64,000 nt of DNA from Rugamonas aquatica. GTDB taxonomy: Bacteria; Pseudomonadota; Gammaproteobacteria; Burkholderiales; Burkholderiaceae_D. A program made the position numbers and the translations under genes. The notes under the pieces are model-generated. The model saw only the letters and a program-made list of their open reading frames with translations. It had not been told where the DNA came from and did not search any database. Location of the stretch: contig NZ_WHUG01000006.1 in the NCBI RefSeq assembly GCF_009380215.1, positions 248,001-312,000 of the forward strand, read 5' to 3'. This document shows positions 52,148 to 60,252 of this stretch, piece after piece. Positions within the stretch are counted from its first letter, which is position 1, and each line of letters opens with the position of its first letter.

Positions 52148-52180
52148 CGGCTCATCTCCACTCGCTTAAGTGAGCCGCTC

Positions 52181-52211
52181 AGCGGGGACGGGCAGCAGCG
52201 CCGGCCCCGCT
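52181..52211. terminator. Hairpin between convergent genes
   Basis: AGCGGGG (52181-52187) pairs with CCCCGCT (52205-52211) between the candidate immunity gene and the convergent protease gene. It has only a weak T-rich flank, so it is a possible shared terminator. Confidence 0.45.
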
Positions 52212-52218
52212 CTTTACA

Positions 52219-52833
52219 TCAGAAAATAGGCGCCAGGTTAAAGTCGCCGCTGGTCTGGAAGGTTTCCACCTTCGAGAGCCCATTGCCGAATTCATGATGG
52301 AAGCCCGTCAGGTAGTTCTCCATGAACTGGTTGGTGAAGCTGCGGTTGAACACGATCTGGCCATAGTTGGGGTCGAACATCGTGACATTCTTGTCCGATG
52401 CAACCAGGGCCACCAAATGGCTGGAGCCGTTGCTCAGAACCAGATGCAGCGCCAGCGACGTATTGATGGTGCCGATTGCATCGGTCACTGCCTTGGACGT
52501 GTTCTTGGATTCGAACTTCAGCGCGGTGGTCTTCAGCCAGTTCACCTTTTGCGACGTGATGCCGACGCCTTTTTGCGCAAACACTTCCTTCCACCCCGTT
52601 TCATAGAAGGCGTTCTGGGCATTGATGGCCGCCAGCTTGTCTTTAAAGCTCGGAGGGAAGGTTGTTTTCCCCTGGTTGAGAGACTTCAGCCAATACAGGC
52701 AATAGCCGGCACAGGCGCCCGCCCTGGTTTTTGGCGTGACGCCAATCAGGCCATCCGCCGATTGGTCCCAGGGGATGAAGCTGGACACATAGCTCTTGCC
52801 GAATTCCTTGGAGATTTCCTGAAAAAGATTCAT
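52219..52833 (-). CDS. YopT-like (C58-type) cysteine protease domain protein
   Basis: A 204-residue protein with start MNLFQEISKEFGKSY (ATG 52833). The papain-like triad appears in order as in YopT/AvrPphB: Cys in AGACAGYCLYWLKS (C41), His in SNGSSHLVALVAS (H139) and Asp in TMFDPNYGQIVF (D154). It is all of one domain, without signal peptide or delivery domain. Relatives act as effectors cleaving host proteins; some bacterial ones are toxins delivered to competitors. It lies in a set of cell-wall and membrane genes. The target is unknown. Confidence 0.7.
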   Translation of the reverse strand: MNLFQEISKEFGKSYVSSFIPWDQSADGLIGVTPKTRAGACAGYCLYWLKSLNQGKTTFPPSFKDKLAAINAQNAFYETGWKEVFAQKGVGITSQKVNWLKTTALKFESKNTSKAVTDAIGTINTSLALHLVLSNGSSHLVALVASDKNVTMFDPNYGQIVFNRSFTNQFMENYLTGFHHEFGNGLSKVETFQTSGDFNLAPIF

Positions 52834-52997
52834 GACATTTTCCTTTGCGATTTGAGTGAGTGCCAATAGCGGCACGACTTCATTGTCACAGGCAGGAAAT
52901 TGTTATTGATGACCAAATCTGACAGCCAATAAACCTGAGCCCGAGCGACTGCTAACGCGCTTCTTATTTACTTCAGAAGCGCGTTATCCCGGATTGA

Positions 52998-53279
52998 TTA
53001 ACCAATCAACCATGGTGGCGCGCCAGGCAGCCCGTGGGGCTCGTCGGTCAGCAGGATGGTGCTTCCCTCGTCTCCCTCAACCATATGTGGGCGCCCGTCG
53101 TGGCCGAAATACGCCACGGTCAATTTCTTTCCATGACCGTAAGCCGGGTCGCCACCCAGCGAGTCGTTGTTGATGGCGATGGTGCGGTTCGAATCCTGCA
53201 CCATGAGCTGAACGTGCGCGGTGACATCGTTGTACTGATTGGGCAAGCCGTAACGTGCCGATTGTATTTTGATGCTCAT
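52998..53279 (-). CDS. Small protein of DUF3395-like fold (93 aa)
   Basis: ATG 53279 begins MSIKIQSARYGLPNQYNDVTAHVQLMV; the pattern I-x-x-A-x-YG...DVT, ending GDPAYGHGKKLTVAYFG, resembles DUF3395, a small beta domain found alone in bacteria and on some eukaryotic DnaJ-like proteins. No catalytic residues are visible. There is no signal peptide. It lies behind the DUF4239 membrane gene on the same strand. The function is unknown. Confidence 0.65.
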   Translation of the reverse strand: MSIKIQSARYGLPNQYNDVTAHVQLMVQDSNRTIAINNDSLGGDPAYGHGKKLTVAYFGHDGRPHMVEGDEGSTILLTDEPHGLPGAPPWLIG

Positions 53280-53382
53280 AATTATTACCTTTCTATCGTC
53301 GCGAATTGGAAAGTCCGGTACCGCCGCGACATTGCAGGAACCAGACGTAGTGCAGGGGCCAACATCACATATCTCGTTCGCA

Positions 53383-54180
53383 TTACGGCGGAGGCCAGAC
53401 ACGGCTTTGAGTCAGATTCTCTATGGCCTCTTGTAGCGCGGAAGGACTCACGCTGAAGTCCCCCGCAAACGGATGGTCCACGGCGACGATGAAGAAGAAT
53501 GCCAAACCCAAGGTGCAGGCCCAGCAGCCTATGAGGCAGATATAAAAAGGTCTCGGCGGCAGCACGTACAGCAATACAAACGACATGGCGCTGACTATGA
53601 GAATGACAGTCCACAATGTCAGGGGCATGCAGACAACCAGTCCCTGCAGGCGCTGCTGGCGGAACTTGACCATTTCATTCATCCTGGCCAAAACTTCAGA
53701 CAGCAGGACGGTTTGCCGTGGCGTCGTGGGACTAAGGAGGCTGACCGATTCAAAAACCTTGTTGAAGCAGATCTCCGTGCCCGGATCCGCACGCTGGTGT
53801 TGCTGCATGCTTGGCCATTCGGCTTCAACGACGCGCACCAGGTAAGTTCGTAAATCGAGGTCGGCCGCGTCGGCGTCCCGGCTGCCAAAGACCGATAGAT
53901 CCCGCGCCAGCTCGCTAGCGCTGATGGCTTCGGAGGAGACCGTGCGATCAGCGTCGTTGTAGTTTCCCCATACGCTGATCGCCGCAAAGGCAACCAGCAG
54001 GGAGTTAATGGTGGTGACGATGGAGACCATCATCAGCGCCAGGGCGCGCTGTTCCGCGTCGACCTCTAGCCAGTGAAAATACTTGACGATGGCATAGCCG
54101 AAGAAGACGCTGAATACAGTCGCGCCAACAATAATGAGCGCCATGTAAATACCGGGTATATGGTATAAAAAGTTCAGCAT
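53383..54180 (-). CDS. DUF4239 (bestrophin-like) membrane protein
   Basis: A 265-residue protein with four hydrophobic segments: two near the N-terminus (about 8-30 and 48-70) and two near the C-terminus (about 185-205 and 212-235), around a soluble helical middle domain. This is the DUF4239 layout. A short cytoplasmic tail follows. The family has been likened to bestrophin channels. It overlaps the preceding membrane gene by seven bases, so the two are coupled and may form one complex. Confidence 0.75.
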   Translation of the reverse strand: MLNFLYHIPGIYMALIIVGATVFSVFFGYAIVKYFHWLEVDAEQRALALMMVSIVTTINSLLVAFAAISVWGNYNDADRTVSSEAISASELARDLSVFGSRDADAADLDLRTYLVRVVEAEWPSMQQHQRADPGTEICFNKVFESVSLLSPTTPRQTVLLSEVLARMNEMVKFRQQRLQGLVVCMPLTLWTVILIVSAMSFVLLYVLPPRPFYICLIGCWACTLGLAFFFIVAVDHPFAGDFSVSPSALQEAIENLTQSRVWPPP

Positions 54181-55202
54181 GATTTACTCCCGGAGGTGGC
54201 TGGCGTGGATGACTGGGCCGCCGCGGTGTAAATCGGCGGCAGCATCGACAAGGTCAATTCGGCCAGCCGCTGGCGTAGCAATTCAGGACCGGATTCGGTG
54301 TGGCAGGTCTGCTGCAGTGCGAGCAGTTGGGCGGCCAGTTCATTCTTCGCATTGGCGCGGTCCGCAAGCATCTGGGCCTTGTACGTGTCCAGTGAGGACC
54401 GGTACTGCGCCGACGGATCGCCACGGACCAAGGCGTCGAGTGTTTCGATCAGGCGATGCAGGATGTGATAGACCGCCGTCGAGGAAAAGCCGCCCAGGAT
54501 GGCAAGCGCGGGCTTCCCGAAATTGCCGAGGGAATTCCCCTCGAATAATTGGGCCGGCAACATCTCGGACAGGATCAGGCCGGCGATCACGCCCAGGATC
54601 AGGCGGGCGTAGTAGGAGGCGTCATATTTCGGATCGTAGCTGGAGTTCGCGATATAGCGGTGGGCCTGGAACAGCGCCGCAAATGACGCTCCCAGGCCGG
54701 CGCAAAATAATAGGAACAACAGGTTCAACAGCAGGATATCGCCGGCTGACTCCAGCAGGCCGAGCGTAATGTTTTTGCTCGACACCTCGCTGGATAATCC
54801 GGTCAACATCACGGCCATCAAAAAGACCATGGCGGTGACGGTCAGCATGCGTATCAGCGGCACCGGGCCCAGCCAGGCAAAGCGCTGACCCGCAAGCCGC
54901 TGCGGGTCCAGCAGCATGATGCCTTGTGGCGTGGCCGGCGCCACGGCGGTAGTCAGCTTGCCGTGGATTTCGGCCAGCGCGAAGATCGCGGCCAGATCCG
55001 TCGTCTCATCCTGATCCGGGGATGTTGTGGTTGCTGCGAGCAAGGTCGCCAGCCTCGCAACGAGCTCCGGCGCTATCGCCAATCCCTGGTGCAAAATGTG
55101 GCTGGCCATCGCCTGGCATTCCAGCTGGATCTGGCAGATCAAGTCTTGGGTATGCAGCCGGCCCGGCGCGTCTTCGCTGAGCTGGAAAGTGTCAGTGTTC
55201 AT
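54174..55202 (-). CDS. Multi-pass membrane protein, unknown function (342 aa)
   Basis: A soluble helical N-terminal region (about 1-115, with AMASHILHQGLAIAPELVARLATLL) is followed by membrane segments at about 115-135 and 150-180 and hydrophobic segments in ARLILGVIAGLILSEML and ALAILGGFSSTAVYHIL. A C-terminal coiled-coil-like region follows (YKAQMLADRANAKNELAAQLLALQQT). I do not recognise the family. Its coupling to the DUF4239 gene and the regulator 45 bp upstream suggest a single operon. Confidence 0.7.
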   Translation of the reverse strand: MNTDTFQLSEDAPGRLHTQDLICQIQLECQAMASHILHQGLAIAPELVARLATLLAATTTSPDQDETTDLAAIFALAEIHGKLTTAVAPATPQGIMLLDPQRLAGQRFAWLGPVPLIRMLTVTAMVFLMAVMLTGLSSEVSSKNITLGLLESAGDILLLNLLFLLFCAGLGASFAALFQAHRYIANSSYDPKYDASYYARLILGVIAGLILSEMLPAQLFEGNSLGNFGKPALAILGGFSSTAVYHILHRLIETLDALVRGDPSAQYRSSLDTYKAQMLADRANAKNELAAQLLALQQTCHTESGPELLRQRLAELTLSMLPPIYTAAAQSSTPATSGSKSC

Positions 55203-55247
55203 ATGATCGACCTTCAGTTAAATGATTAAAAAGGGATGGCGGCCTGC

Positions 55248-55760
55248 CTAGCGATCGATAACCAGTACGTCGTTGAAAGAAAATCCGCGCACTCGCACCG
55301 TGTGCAAAGGCAGCACTTGCTGTGCCTCGTGTTCGACTTTCTTGCGCAAGCGGGTGACCAGCGTGTCAAGCCGATTCTGGTCATAGTTGAGATAGTTCTC
55401 GCCGAATTCCTGGACGATGCGTTTGCGCGAAACAGGCTCGCCAACTTCATGCAGCGCGAACAGCTTGATGAAGGTAAATTCCAGGCTGGTGAGGGCGACG
55501 TTGACGCCGTTCGGCGCCTGCAATGACTGGCTGCGCATGCTCAGGCACCACCCGGTCTCTACTGGCCGCTCCAGGTCCGCCAGCAATCGTTGAAGTTTTT
55601 GCAGCTCCGCCGGCTCTTGCACCGCGCCATCGTCGTCCAGCAAATACTGGGAACAACTCGCCGCGCTACTGACTTCCGTGACGTGGTATCCGGCGTTGCT
55701 GAACAACTTTGTGAGCTCGTGATCAACCAGGTTGACTCTAAATAGTACTAAATTAATCAT
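55248..55760 (-). CDS. OmpR-type winged-helix regulator without a clear receiver (170 aa)
   Basis: From ATG 55760 (MINLVLFRVNLVDHELTKL). The C-terminal 95 residues are a Trans_reg_C winged helix: VALTSLEFTFIKLFALHEVGEPVSRKRIVQEFGENYLNYDQNRLDTLVTRLRKK...VRVRGFSF. The N-terminal 75 residues are too short for a full receiver and have no phosphorylatable Asp pattern, so it is either an orphan one-component regulator or a degenerate response regulator. It precedes the two membrane genes on the same strand and probably controls this locus. Confidence 0.8.
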   Translation of the reverse strand: MINLVLFRVNLVDHELTKLFSNAGYHVTEVSSAASCSQYLLDDDGAVQEPAELQKLQRLLADLERPVETGWCLSMRSQSLQAPNGVNVALTSLEFTFIKLFALHEVGEPVSRKRIVQEFGENYLNYDQNRLDTLVTRLRKKVEHEAQQVLPLHTVRVRGFSFNDVLVIDR

Positions 55761-55906
55761 ATGGTTCCAGACCCTAGATTGTCGATTTGTTACAATCTTA
55801 GGATCATGGATCGTTTGCAATCTGACAGTATCTGACAATCAACACTATCATTTTGACATCTACTAAAAATCACTATTTAGTGCCGCGCGGCATACTTCGC
55901 TGACCG

Positions 55907-56557
55907 TCAAACGTCAGCCAATATTTCCTGCAGGCGCTGCCACAAAACGATGCGTGCCTGCAGGCCGTGATCGCCGCCATTGATGATTTTGGTGATGCGG
56001 CCAAAGTCGGTGACAGCATCGCCGTCCGGTCGGGGATCGGCCAGCTCATTCAAGCCATGCGACTTCCAGAACCAGGCGGCCGACCGGGAGGCTGCCGCCG
56101 GCTGCAGCAGCAAATCGGGCGTGGCGAGCAAGTCCTGCCGGATGGCGAGGCCGCAGCGGGTATAGTTTTCGCGCCCGGTCAGCTGGATCAGGCCGCGGCC
56201 ACGGTAGCGATAGCCGTCGCCGCTGCGCTCGTCGCCATTGCCCATGCGGCTGGCATAGACCAGGTTGGCCAGGCGTTCGGGATTGTTGGCAAACGGCTGC
56301 GCCGCTTCGATGGTCTCAAAGCGCTTCGGCCAGACCTTGCACAGGCGGATGGCCGTATAGTTCAGGTTCTCGGCGAGCTGGTTGAACGATGCCGATTCAT
56401 GGATGACTTGCGCCAGGAAGGCGGCCACGCGCGCGTCGGTATTGATCTCCCATTCATCCATCGCCTGGCGCACAGGCTCGATCCACAACGCGGCCAGATC
56501 TTGACGGTTTTTCTGTTCCAGCATCGCGGCTAATTGGTCTTTGGTAAGGTGTGACAT
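55907..56557 (-). CDS. GH19-family chitinase/muramidase (endolysin-like)
   Basis: A 216-residue GH19 enzyme. FLAQVIHESASFNQLAENLNY contains the first catalytic Glu, and the substrate-cleft motif GYRYRGRGLIQLTGRENYTRCG is typical of phage endolysins and bacterial GH19 muramidases that cut peptidoglycan. There is no signal peptide. The gene follows a DUF2589 gene by 64 bp on the same strand. In this setting it is probably a cell-wall-targeting toxin or lysis enzyme rather than a chitin-degrading enzyme. Confidence 0.88.
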   Translation of the reverse strand: MSHLTKDQLAAMLEQKNRQDLAALWIEPVRQAMDEWEINTDARVAAFLAQVIHESASFNQLAENLNYTAIRLCKVWPKRFETIEAAQPFANNPERLANLVYASRMGNGDERSGDGYRYRGRGLIQLTGRENYTRCGLAIRQDLLATPDLLLQPAAASRSAAWFWKSHGLNELADPRPDGDAVTDFGRITKIINGGDHGLQARIVLWQRLQEILADV

Positions 56558-56621
56558 GCTTGCTCCTGAAGTGGCGAAGAAAATGCCATGCCGGCGCTAG
56601 CTCCGGCATGGCCGTGGGGAC

Positions 56622-57212
56622 TTACGCTTTGTCCTGGATCGCGGTTTGCAGAATGTCGATCACGCGCGACAGGCCTTCGGGCATGCCGGAGTCTTCAGCC
56701 AGCACTTGCACGTGGTACTTGGCCGAATTGTCCGAGGAGCGCGTGTTTTCCTTATGCGAAGCCACCGAGCCTTCCATGTGGACAGTGGCGCTGACGGGGC
56801 CCCAGCCGACCTTCATGTCCGCGCTGAACGAGGCGGAGGAGCTCGAACCTTCCTTGGCGACGAAGGAGGACTTCACTTCCATGTCGAAGGTGATGTCGAC
56901 CTTGGTGATCGCCAGGCTCGGCACCTTCACGATCGCCAGCAGCGGCACGTCCAGCGTGACGTCTTCGTCGACCTGCTTGCTCGGATCGGCCGGATCCTGC
57001 TTTTTGCGCTTGAACTGGAACGTGGCGGTGCGCGTCACGGTCGGCGCATCGTTGGGGTTGGCCGGCGCCTCGAAGCCGATATATTTGATGAAGTCGGCAG
57101 TGGCGTTGGCCAGGCGCACCTGGGCGTCGCATGCGGCGGTCAGCGGGGCTCCGATCAGGTCGGCCATCGGCAGACCGCGGAATTGTGAGGCGATATTGAC
57201 AAGTTCAGTCAT
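56622..57212 (-). CDS. DUF2589 family protein, long form (196 aa)
   Basis: The sequence IASQFRGLPMADLIGAPLTAACDAQVRLANATADFIKYIGF, followed by strands VTLDVPLLAIVKVPSLAITKVDITFDMEVKSSF, is the DUF2589 pattern. GWGPVSATVHMEGSVASHKENTRSSDNSAKYHVQVLAEDSGMPEGLSRVIDILQTAI completes it. Family function is unknown; the beta-rich body, with an amphipathic helix at each end, suggests a membrane- or particle-associated structural protein. Start is ATG 57212 (57215 also possible). A second, shorter DUF2589-like gene lies at 58223. Confidence 0.85.
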   Translation of the reverse strand: MTELVNIASQFRGLPMADLIGAPLTAACDAQVRLANATADFIKYIGFEAPANPNDAPTVTRTATFQFKRKKQDPADPSKQVDEDVTLDVPLLAIVKVPSLAITKVDITFDMEVKSSFVAKEGSSSSASFSADMKVGWGPVSATVHMEGSVASHKENTRSSDNSAKYHVQVLAEDSGMPEGLSRVIDILQTAIQDKA

Positions 57213-57382
57213 CATGTACTCCTTCAGTTAAGTGACCCCTGAGGGTCGGGAAATTGCCGCGCTTGCACCATGCAGGCGTGGCGGGGCATCGCTGCGTGGC
57301 AGCGAATTCTGTTTGATGCGGAATGAGGAAAACCGGGTGGGGACTTGGCATCCCCGGAATACAGCTTAAGAGCCGTAGCGCG

Positions 57383-57925
57383 CTACTTCGTGGCGTTTCC
57401 TGTCACTCGCCGCAGCCAGCGCAGCAGGCCCGCAAGCCAATGGCTGCTGCGCCGCTTCGCCAGCGGTTCCAGGCGCAGCTCCGCCAGTTGCGCCTGCTGT
57501 TGCGGGTTGAGTTTCAAGCGCAGTGCGGCGCCGGATCGTGTTGCGACTGGCGTCTGCCCGGCGGCGGGTTGGAAGCGCAGCGTGCAGACGCCATCGGCAA
57601 CGGCGAGATGGACTTCCAGCACCATGTGCGCCCGGCCCAGGCGTTGCCACCACGCCGGCGGGCGCGTGCTCAACATGGCTGACCTGGCAACGGCCTTGCG
57701 CCTGACATGGAAGGCGAGCATCAACTCGGCCGATTCCAGCTTCAGCCGCTGTCGTGAGTAAAACTGCTGCCAGGGCGTGGGGCCGTCGCCGTTGTCGCTC
57801 CAGTCCGGCCCGCCTGCCATCGCGTCGCCTGGCAGGGGGATGTCGGCTAGCAGGCGATTGGCGCGGGCAAACGAGGCTTGCAGGGCGGCGCACAGCGCGT
57901 CCAGTGAAATGTCGGTCGGGGTCAC
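57383..57925 (-). CDS. Unknown protein in DUF2589 cluster (180 aa)
   Basis: I do not recognise it. It has a hydrophilic helical N-terminal part (MTPTDISLDALCAALQASFARANRLLADI), a beta-like middle (LKLESAELMLAFHVRRKAV, HMVLEVHLAVADGVCTLRF), and a basic C-terminal end with WLAGLLRWLRRVTG, which could be a membrane-touching helix. Its start overlaps no gene but lies 8 bases after the stop of the 88-residue gene, so it is cotranscribed with the DUF2589 genes. Confidence 0.65.
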   Translation of the reverse strand: MTPTDISLDALCAALQASFARANRLLADIPLPGDAMAGGPDWSDNGDGPTPWQQFYSRQRLKLESAELMLAFHVRRKAVARSAMLSTRPPAWWQRLGRAHMVLEVHLAVADGVCTLRFQPAAGQTPVATRSGAALRLKLNPQQQAQLAELRLEPLAKRRSSHWLAGLLRWLRRVTGNATK

Positions 57926-57933
57926 GATGGCGC

Positions 57934-58200
57934 TCAGTCGAAGAACATGGGCTTGCGGTTGAAACCGATGTTGTAGACCGCGTACTGCAGCACCACCTGG
58001 TGTTCGCCGATGGTGTAGAGGCCGAAATTCTTCTCGATGCCGACGATGTGACCGCGCGGCGTGCCTTGCAGACAGCGGTTGACCAGAGCCATGGCTTCCT
58101 CCACTTCAGCCTCGGTCCGCATATTTTTCGGATTGTCGTTGCCCACCACGACGCGCTTGATGAAGCGGACTTCGCTGAGGTTGAATCGTTCGGTGCTCAC
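57934..58200 (-). CDS. Small unknown protein in DUF2589 cluster (88 aa)
   Basis: The start is GTG at 58200 with GAGGAG upstream, giving MSTERFNLSEVRFIKRVVVGNDNPK. The rest (EVEEAMALVNRCLQGTPRGHIVGIEKNFGLYTIGEHQVVLQYAVYNIGF) is compact and mixed alpha/beta, without Cys clusters or membrane segments. Placement between two DUF2589-type genes, 22 bases after the first, suggests it acts with them. The family is unknown to me. Confidence 0.7.
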   Translation of the reverse strand: MSTERFNLSEVRFIKRVVVGNDNPKNMRTEAEVEEAMALVNRCLQGTPRGHIVGIEKNFGLYTIGEHQVVLQYAVYNIGFNRKPMFFD

Positions 58201-58222
58201 GGCTGGCTCCTCGCGCGGCGCA

Positions 58223-58741
58223 TCACAAGGCCGCCACGGGCGTGTAGCCCTGGCCCTTGACGACATCGTTGATCAGTCGTGCCAGTCCTTCCGATTTCTC
58301 GGCGGCTACCAGTTTGAGTTTGATGTGCGCGGCATTGCCGCTCTTCCTGGCCAGCCCGCCCGTTTCGGGATTGACCATCAGGCTGGGCCTGCTGGCTTGC
58401 TGGTCGAAGCCTTCCGGTTGCAGCGCGTCAGGATGGCCGGTGGCAGGCTCTGGTTCGGACAGCGCGCCAAGTTCGACGTCCATCTCGATCTCGGCCTCGC
58501 CGATGATCAGCGCGCTGTGCGGCACCAGCGAAATCAGCGGCAGCCGGTACAGATAAAATTCATTGTCGGCGGCGCTGCTGTGGATGGACGGCAGTTCCAG
58601 GTCGATGACCATGGGACGGCGTTCGCGATCGAAGAAGGAACTGATGTTCGCCACCTGCGCCTTCTCCACCAAATTCTGCGCATCCATTATCGAGCCCGCA
58701 ATCGCCCGTACCACGTTTTCGAGATTCGCCATCATAGCCAT
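58223..58741 (-). CDS. DUF2589-like protein, short form (172 aa)
   Basis: MAMMANLENVVRAIAGSIMDAQNLVEKAQVANISSFFDRE resembles the N-terminal helix of DUF2589 proteins. The middle strands (VIDLELPSIHS, FYLYRLPLISLVPHSALIIGEAEIEMDVEL) correspond to DVPLLAIVKVPSLAITKVDITFDMEV of the longer paralogue. The C-terminus IKLKLVAAEKSEGLARLINDVVKGQGY ends in the same helix. It is the first gene of the run 58741-55907, with GGAGGG close upstream. Confidence 0.75.
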   Translation of the reverse strand: MAMMANLENVVRAIAGSIMDAQNLVEKAQVANISSFFDRERRPMVIDLELPSIHSSAADNEFYLYRLPLISLVPHSALIIGEAEIEMDVELGALSEPEPATGHPDALQPEGFDQQASRPSLMVNPETGGLARKSGNAAHIKLKLVAAEKSEGLARLINDVVKGQGYTPVAAL

Positions 58742-58866
58742 GTAGCCCTCCGAGGTTAGTTTGAGGACTCAGCTTACGCGGCGTTTTTTTATGCCACCTG
58801 ACCGTTTCTGACGAAGTACATGGTAAGAGGAACGAGGCCATCACCACGGCCCCGTATGCCTGCTTT

Positions 58867-59313
58867 CTATTTGCAGCTTCCCTGGGTGGTGATGTCGATT
58901 TTCACCCCGCGGCGCAGGCTCTCGCTAAGGGTGGTGGTCAGTGCGCGATGATAGTCCTGCAGCCACTTCTGGCCCACGCTGGACGGACCATGAACGGACG
59001 CATACAGCGCCGGCTTCTTGCTGGACTCGGCTGCCCGGCGTATGGTCCAGGTATCGCTGCCTTCGCGCGCGAAGACGACCCCGTCCTGGCTCAGCGGCGC
59101 AAGGCGAAGCGCCACGATATCGTTGGGCGCCAATTTTTCAATCAGCTCCCTGCCGTTCGCATCCTCGACAGGCGTCGGCTTGATGTACTCTTCGATTAGC
59201 CCGCCTTGTTTGGGATAAAACTTGCACGCATCATCACTGGCGATGGCCAGGTCAGCCGTCAGCGTCACCACCAGGCCCAGCAGGATTTTTTGTTTCAGTA
59301 GATTTTTCATCAT
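58867..59313 (-). CDS. Exported protein, unknown function (148 aa)
   Basis: ATG 59313 with GGAG seven bases upstream gives a signal peptide ending DLAIASDD. The mature part has two Cys (ACKFYPKQ and the C-terminal GSCK) that could pair, and IVALRLAPLSQDGVVFAREGSDTWTIRR. No known family. It is the gene upstream of the DUF2589 run on the same strand, with 125 bases between. Confidence 0.65.
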   Translation of the reverse strand: MMKNLLKQKILLGLVVTLTADLAIASDDACKFYPKQGGLIEEYIKPTPVEDANGRELIEKLAPNDIVALRLAPLSQDGVVFAREGSDTWTIRRAAESSKKPALYASVHGPSSVGQKWLQDYHRALTTTLSESLRRGVKIDITTQGSCK

Positions 59314-59621
59314 GAGATCGCTCCGCATTAATGTGAAAGGAAAAAGCAAGGGATGCCCAGCAAACGGGCCCAACGACTATAAGGCTCCGCTCGGCTCCTG
59401 ACCGGGTGGCGGTCACAAACCGTCAGGAAAAGTCATCTCCAGTTCTCGGCGGCTGACCGGGTTCTTGCGCAGCACCGCTCCCTTGAGTCAGGGCGGGCCG
59501 TCGCTGATGGCAAAGACGGGGGAATGATCGGCGCATTGCAGTTGATCGCTCTAAAATCCGGCGTATTGCCGGGGAGGGAAGGTTGGGAAGGGATTTTTAT
59601 GAATTATATAAACGATATAAA
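59314..59621. other. Intergenic region between exported-protein gene and response regulator
   Basis: These 308 bases contain no convincing gene. CTGACCGGGT occurs twice (59398 and 59454), a possible repeated binding site. The end nearer the regulator is AT-rich. Confidence 0.5.
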
Positions 59622-60221
59622 TCATATTAAATTAAGCAGGCGTAATTTGTGTATCAACTGGACCACGTTATGCACCTGCAGCTTGCGCATGACGTTTTCC
59701 CTGTGCTTGTCGACGGTCTTGGCCGACAGGTTCAGCTGGGTCGCGACATCGGCGCTGGCGTAGCCCTGGTAAATCAATTGCACCGTCTGTAGCTCGCGCG
59801 CCGTCAACTGTTCGTTGCAGGTGGCGATCTGCTGCTGCACCGCGTCGCTGAGCACGGTCCTGCCATCCATCACTTGCGCGATGCAATGCAATAACTCGGG
59901 GCCGGAGCAATCCTTGAGCAGCACCGCATCCGCCCGCGCATCCCGCAGTTGCTTGAGGACGATGCCCGACTGGGTGCCGGTCAGCGCGATCACTTTCAAC
60001 TCCGGATAGCGCTGCTTGCAATACCCCAGCACCGCCGACGACTCGCCGCCCGGCATGTGGTAGTCGAGTATCAGCAAATCGATCGCCTGTTGTTGCAGCG
60101 CCGGCTGCACCTGCTCCAGGCTGGCGACCTCGGCCACAACCCGCATCCCTTCCTGGCTTTGCAGCAGCAACTTCAGCCCTTGCCGGAATAGGGTGTGATC
60201 GTCGGCCAGCAGGATGTTCAT
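59622..60221 (-). CDS. LuxR/NarL-type response regulator
   Basis: A 199-residue regulator. The receiver begins MNILLADDHTLFRQGLKLLL (acidic D7/D8), with the phosphorylated Asp53 in LLILDYHMPGG and Lys in AVLLKDCSG. The C-terminal LuxR HTH is LTARELQTVQLIYQGYASADVATQLNLSAKTVDKHRENVMRKL. The start is fixed at ATG 60221; a much longer open frame upstream is antisense to the kinase gene. The partner kinase is divergent, with start regions 32 bases apart. Confidence 0.94.
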   Translation of the reverse strand: MNILLADDHTLFRQGLKLLLQSQEGMRVVAEVASLEQVQPALQQQAIDLLILDYHMPGGESSAVLGYCKQRYPELKVIALTGTQSGIVLKQLRDARADAVLLKDCSGPELLHCIAQVMDGRTVLSDAVQQQIATCNEQLTARELQTVQLIYQGYASADVATQLNLSAKTVDKHRENVMRKLQVHNVVQLIHKLRLLNLI

Positions 60222-60252
60222 AAAGATGATTATCAGAAACGGTGATAGAATA

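Noticed and set aside
59398..59463. CTGACCGGGT repeated twice as a regulator site
   Set aside because: Two short copies in GC-rich DNA are not enough evidence; mentioned only in the intergenic entry.
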